DNA from: Halichoerus grypus
Taxonomy: Eukaryota; Chordata; Mammalia; Carnivora; Phocidae
Assembly: GCF_964656455.1 (NCBI RefSeq)
Contig: NC_135720.1
Span: forward strand, 103,304,696 to 103,368,695
Direction: 5' to 3'
DNA length: 64,000 nt
Both the position numbers and the translations under genes were made by a program. The notes beneath the pieces are model-generated. The model was given only the letters and a program-made list of their open reading frames with translations, was not told the DNA's origin and searched no databases. This document shows positions 60,151 through 64,000 of the stretch, piece by piece (positions within the stretch are counted from its first letter, which is position 1; every line of letters starts with the position of its first letter).

Positions 60151-61179
60151 TTTTTAAAGACTTTTTGGTTCACATTATTTACAACATTAAAGGAAATTTT
60201 AAAAGTATTTTTCTTTTTGACATAAAGCAATCAAACAATGGGCAGTAGACAACTATTCACTCAGAGATCACAAAGGTCCACATAATTGATAATGATGATA
60301 AGTAAGCAACTGTCCCCTGTCTCATTCCACCCTGCCTGGCCATACACATAAAATGTTTGTGAAATAACATTTCTAGAAAATTTGATCGTGCTAAGGGGGT
60401 CAAAGCCATGGATTCCCACACAAGCAAGCTTATCTCATTCAGTTTTAGAGCCAATAGAAACTAGTCCTAACTCCGGTCTGCCTCTTATATTCTTCTGGCT
60501 TCAAATGAAAGACTGTGCCAAGGTGAGAGGCTGGATCATTGCAAATCTAGCTCCATGCCTGGAAATAAAGTAATCAGAAACACTCGTCCTGCTGTTAGAG
60601 CCCGGTAGATTCCACTATTACTGCACATGAATAAGAAGCGTGTGAAGGATATTTCAGAAGAGGACCAAGGGTACCTTTTCTTTTGAGAAAAGGCTTGATA
60701 GCCTCAATGGCAAGATGCCTACTATCTCCTGGCTTCTAGAATTAGTTCTATACAGTGAGGATTATCATCACAGACCTGGCAGTGGATAGTTATTTTAATA
60801 TCGGTTGGGGAACTGTCAGGGACCACACTCGATGTAGAGGCAAGCTCCTCCAGAATTTTGATTAGCCCTTTCTTTGGTGCAGCACTGTATGGTGGTCTCG
60901 GATGAGACTCGGGCCCTCTGAGGGGCCTTCTGGTTCCCCGCCCACAGATTGTGTCCCCCACAGGCAGCTCTCCTCACCTCCCTGACCTCTGTTTTCTCTG
61001 TCAGTGAACTGGGACAGAGAGTGCCCACTCTCCCTATAGGCTGGGTGTAAGATCGCCCCCCAAAAGATTTGCAGATCAAACTAGAAAGGGGGATGTTGCA
61101 CATCGTGTTGGACATAGTCTCTCCCTTAAAGGAACTCCACGTTCTCACTGATTCGAGAACACCACGCCTTCCATTCCAG

Positions 61180-61286
61180 GTACCCCAAACTGGCTGCGAA
61201 ACACCGGGAATCCAACGCGGCCGGCATCGACATCTTCTCCAAGTTCTCGGCCTACATCAAAAACACAAAGCCGCAGAACAATGCTG
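61180..61286 (+). CDS. CLIC5: CLIC5 internal coding exon (exon 4 of the short isoform)
   Basis: This exon completes the split Lys codon and then reads [20 protein letters not shown] and [15 protein letters not shown], about residues 101-135, with one base left over for the next exon. It covers the start of the helical C-terminal domain; the [10 protein letters not shown] helix is conserved across CLICs. The acceptor is ccttccattccag|G and the donor GCTG|gtgagtg is close to consensus. The 107-bp length is the usual size for this exon in the family. Compared with the human protein as I remember it, the exon differs at a few positions (Ala in ESNAAG, Pro in NTKPQ). This is consistent with a functional orthologue, with no stop or frameshift. 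The two remaining coding exons are not found downstream. Confidence 0.97.
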
Positions 61287-64000
61287 GTGAGTGACCCACT
61301 TGCACCCACAGCTCTTGGCAGTTGCGCCCACTACCCAGGACGTCTCAGGTACTCGGGTCCGAGAAGCGTCTGGAGCCAGTGCTGTTCACTGTTTGCCCAC
61401 ACCCATGTCCCCCGTGACACAGGGAGGGCGTGTTGATCCTTCTTTTTGTCCAGTGCAAGAGAAAAAGCCAGTGGGCCTTTGTGCGGAATTTGGAGGGAGG
61501 GAGACACTTTGTGTTCTGAGCCTGCCTCACTGCACAGCGTGATGGTCTGCCCAGAAGTTTCCTGCCTCGGCCATACCCCTGGCCATTTGTCCCAAATTCA
61601 CAACCCTGCCTGGGTTCTTGGGAGGCCCTGCCTGGAACCACATATTCCAGCTTCCTTCTGGTCCCTGCAAGCCTTCTCAAGGAGTCGTGCAGAGGTCATG
61701 GGGGGACGGCACAGTCACCACGTTGGTGAATGCGGCAGGTGGAACCCAGCCCTCTGCTTCCTCCCCCTACTGCAGGTGCAGAGGGCACTGGGGAAGCCAC
61801 GGCTCAAAACCTGTCTCCTCCTCCCTCTGGCCGTGGCTACAGAGCCCAAGACTAGTTCTCCTGTGAGGCCTTTTCAGAGGGGTCTCAGTGCCTCATTTAA
61901 GCTCCTAGCACTTTAAGTACCTCATTTGGCCTTTCCTTTAAGAATTAGACAAAGCAATTCGAATAGAACCATCCAATTGAGTATGTGTAACACTTGAAGA
62001 ACTGTGTTAGGCCCTAGGAGGAAAAAGAAGAAGGATGAGCAAGTTTGCTTGCCTCCCAGTGGGAGAGTGAGACAGCCTTATGGGCAGGAGCCTGGAGCCC
62101 AGCACAGAGCCAAGCAGAGCAAGGACTTCACAAATCTTTGTGAATAAATGAGTGAACAAATGACCATCAGATGAACACACAATGGACCCACACAAGGTGG
62201 GATATATTAGACGCTCCAGGAGCTCAGAGGAGAAAGGCATCTGTTTGGACAAGGTGACCGGGAAGGGCAGCCATCGTGAAGCGAAAGGGAAGACGTTTTG
62301 GCAGGAACAGAGTCGGTGCAGTGGAAAGTAAATATTTTGGTAAGTTATTGGGGGCCTGGATTATAAGGGGCACAGACTAGATTCTACAATAACTAGAGAA
62401 AGATAGTTCCCCAGTCTTGAAGATCTGGCTGGTACAGGAGAAAAGGCTTAAATTGGCAAAAAGTCAAACAGCAAGAAAAGAGATAAATGATGGCTTCGTC
62501 AAGGGAGTCTGAGGAGCTGATGTGCTGCCGTGTGAAAGGGGAAGCAAAAGGTGTTCAGAGATGTTCAGAGCAGGAAGAATTTACCTCAGGGCCTTTGAGA
62601 AAGCTGCTCTGAGGGGGTTTCAACTGGCTTATGAAGGTTAAGGGAGAGTCAGTTGGCTTCACATAAAAGGAGGAGGTCATGGCGGGAGGTGGGAAAATGC
62701 CCGTGGCAGAGACTGAGGAGAGTGGCCAGAGTCTGCAGCACCAGCCTGGAAGGCTGGGCTTTATCTTGGGAGCCATCGCAGCCATTAGAGGCCTGTGAGG
62801 AGGCACGAGAAGGAGACTGGCCTTCAGGAACAAAGAGAAGGAGAAGAAGAAGGGATGTGGAGAGGTTGTAAACATGGATAGTGCTCTAGCTTCCGTGCTG
62901 TTTGGACCTTGGTGGGCGGAAGAGTGTCCCCAACAAAGCCATGTCCTCCCGGGACTTGAGAGTGAGGTCTTATCTGGAAATAGGGTCTTTGCAGATGTAA
63001 TTAGTTAAGGGTCTCGAGATGAGATGGTCCTGGATTTAGTGTGGTCCCTAAATCCCACCACTGGTGTCCTTGTAAGAAGGGGAGTGGGCACACAGAGACC
63101 CGAGGAGAGGTTCGTGTGAAGGTGGAATGGAGATTGGGGTGCGACAACCAGATTGGAGGGCCACCAGAAGCTGAAAAAGGTGAGGGAGGACTCCCCTGTA
63201 GAGCCTTGGGAGGGAGTGTGGCCCTGCTGACAGCTTGATTTTGGACTTCTGGCCTCTTAAACCGGGAGAACAGATTTCTGGTGTGTTGAGCCACCCAGTT
63301 TGTGGTGCTTTGTTGTGGAGGGGCTGGGACGCAAAGGCAGCCCCTCTGGGCCGCGTGCACAGGGCATTCAGCTCTGGTTTGCAGATTCCACATCCAAGGC
63401 CCTTTCCTCTCAGCCACAAATACCTTCCTTCAGACTTGTCGAAGCACCCTCAGAAGGATTATCTCATGGGAGCCTTCCAGAGTTTTCAAGTTACAAGTGG
63501 TATTTACGTAGTATCCATATTTACAGTTCTCCTACCCCCAACCCCAAAGCAGCAGTTTCCACTGAACATCCCATATCGGTTTCTTATAAACTCAACGCTC
63601 TCCAATTTCCATTGTTTCCTCTTCTTCTCTTTCCCCCTGTTTTTCTCTGGGATGGGTTCTGCCCTTGTGACTCCTTCTCCCCTGAACTCATCTGCCCCGG
63701 CCTTTCTGCTGTCTCAGAGAGCCTATCCCCATCACAGCCCTTGGCATGGGGGTTCTTCCATCCTGCCTTTAACTGGACTCCGTGCATTTGTTCCTTCCCT
63801 GTTAACCATAGCCTGCCCACCCTCCCACTGCCCTCCTCCACTTTCCCTTCATTCCACCCATACCCCCCCCAGTTCAGGTCTGCTGGGTCCAGAAGTTCTT
63901 AGGCTCAGCAAACCAGAAGCCAAGACAGAGAGTAGCACCATGGCCCACCCCACTCGGCCGCTTGCCCTGGAGATGGTCCACACCCCGCTCTGCTTCGTGC
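61287..64000 (+). other. CLIC5: CLIC5 intron 4 (5' part, runs off the window)
   Basis: Begins with a consensus gtgagtg donor. The next CLIC5 exon (expected to continue ALERGL and end with the EID loop and TLADCNLLPK region) is not present. It contains an L2-like piece near 62000-62170 and an MLT1-type LTR at about 62907-63325. The rest is unassigned. The final 700 bases are pyrimidine-rich and hold no recognised element. Confidence 0.9.
62907..63325 (+). mobile_element. MLT1-type LTR, sense
   Basis: Sense-order blocks: 'aatagggtctttgcagatgt', 'aattagttaagggtctcgag', 'cactggtgtccttgtaagaa', 'gattttggacttctggcc' and 'tgagccacccagtttgtggt'. A solitary, non-coding MaLR relic in CLIC5 intron 4. 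Confidence 0.82.

Larger units (their letters stand above)
53733..61179 (+). other. CLIC5: CLIC5 intron 3 (complete)
   Basis: A GT-AG intron of 7447 bp with no CAN-SINE. It holds MIR pieces (54720-54920, 56705-56840, 59570-59960), a hAT-like relic (58330-58658), an (AT)17 tract, a CTCF-like motif at 59434-59448, a YY1-like motif at 56005-56015 and a purine-rich simple repeat at 60081-60150. I see nothing specific in 53735-54720, 54920-56000, 57600-58140, 58660-59430 or 60170-61170. Confidence 0.95.

Noticed and set aside
49846..61286. Assignment of the exons to CLIC4 or CLIC6
   Set aside because: The residues [32 protein letters not shown] and KHRESN fit CLIC5; CLIC4 and CLIC6 differ at several of these positions as remembered.
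63300..63902. 200-residue open frame on the + strand
   Set aside because: Its start lies at the end of an MLT1-type LTR, the rest is pyrimidine-rich low-complexity coding (Ser/Pro/Phe), and it has no recognisable domain. Taken as chance.
1..64000. CRISPR arrays, operons, prophage or other prokaryotic systems
   Set aside because: The window is mammalian genomic DNA with GT-AG introns and carnivoran SINEs. No evenly spaced direct-repeat array exists apart from microsatellites and short duplications.

Overview
This is a stretch of mammalian nuclear DNA, not a microbial window. Fifteen tRNA-derived CAN-SINEs of the caniform type (sense heads reading ggcgcctgggtggctcag, A-rich tails with TAAA units) point to a carnivoran. 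They look like the bear, mustelid or seal (arctoid) type rather than the dog-specific type. The species cannot be fixed from the sequence.

The only protein-coding gene I can support is CLIC5 (chloride intracellular channel protein 5), on the + strand. Three internal coding exons are present: 49846-49955 (110 bp), 53607-53732 (126 bp) and 61180-61286 (107 bp). All have AG/GT borders, join in frame, and encode about residues 22-135 of the 251-residue short isoform. Bases 1-49845 are the 3' part of the large first intron of that isoform. Introns 2 (3.65 kb) and 3 (7.45 kb) are complete. Everything after 61286 is the beginning of intron 4. The first exon(s), the last two coding exons and both UTRs lie outside the window.

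Layout. 1-12.3 kb: mostly unassigned sequence with MIR and MER5-like relics and one exact 43-bp dispersed duplication. 12.3-18.8 kb: five CAN-SINEs, an L1 3' piece, a G-rich tract, and an MLT1-type LTR that carries both a CAN-SINE and a 77-bp hairpin-forming insertion. 18.8-26.7 kb: MIR-rich and free of CAN-SINEs, with an (AT)n tract and a perfect 30-bp palindrome. 26.7-45 kb: CAN-SINE-rich, ending in a hAT transposon with an exact 8-bp target duplication and a nested CAN-SINE. 45-49.8 kb: an MLT1-type LTR, an L1 ORF2 3' end, and MIR/L2 pieces. 49.8-64 kb: the exons, with one CAN-SINE in intron 2, a CpG-rich patch and a strong CTCF-like motif.

No new biological system is visible. Most long open frames are chance or repeat-derived. 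The more useful observations are the weak donor of the in-frame 126-bp exon, the clean hAT insertion with its later SINE, the 43-bp exact duplication, the CpG-rich patch in intron 2 and the CTCF-like motif in intron 3. Repeat family names are given from memory of consensus sequences and have not been run through a repeat library.
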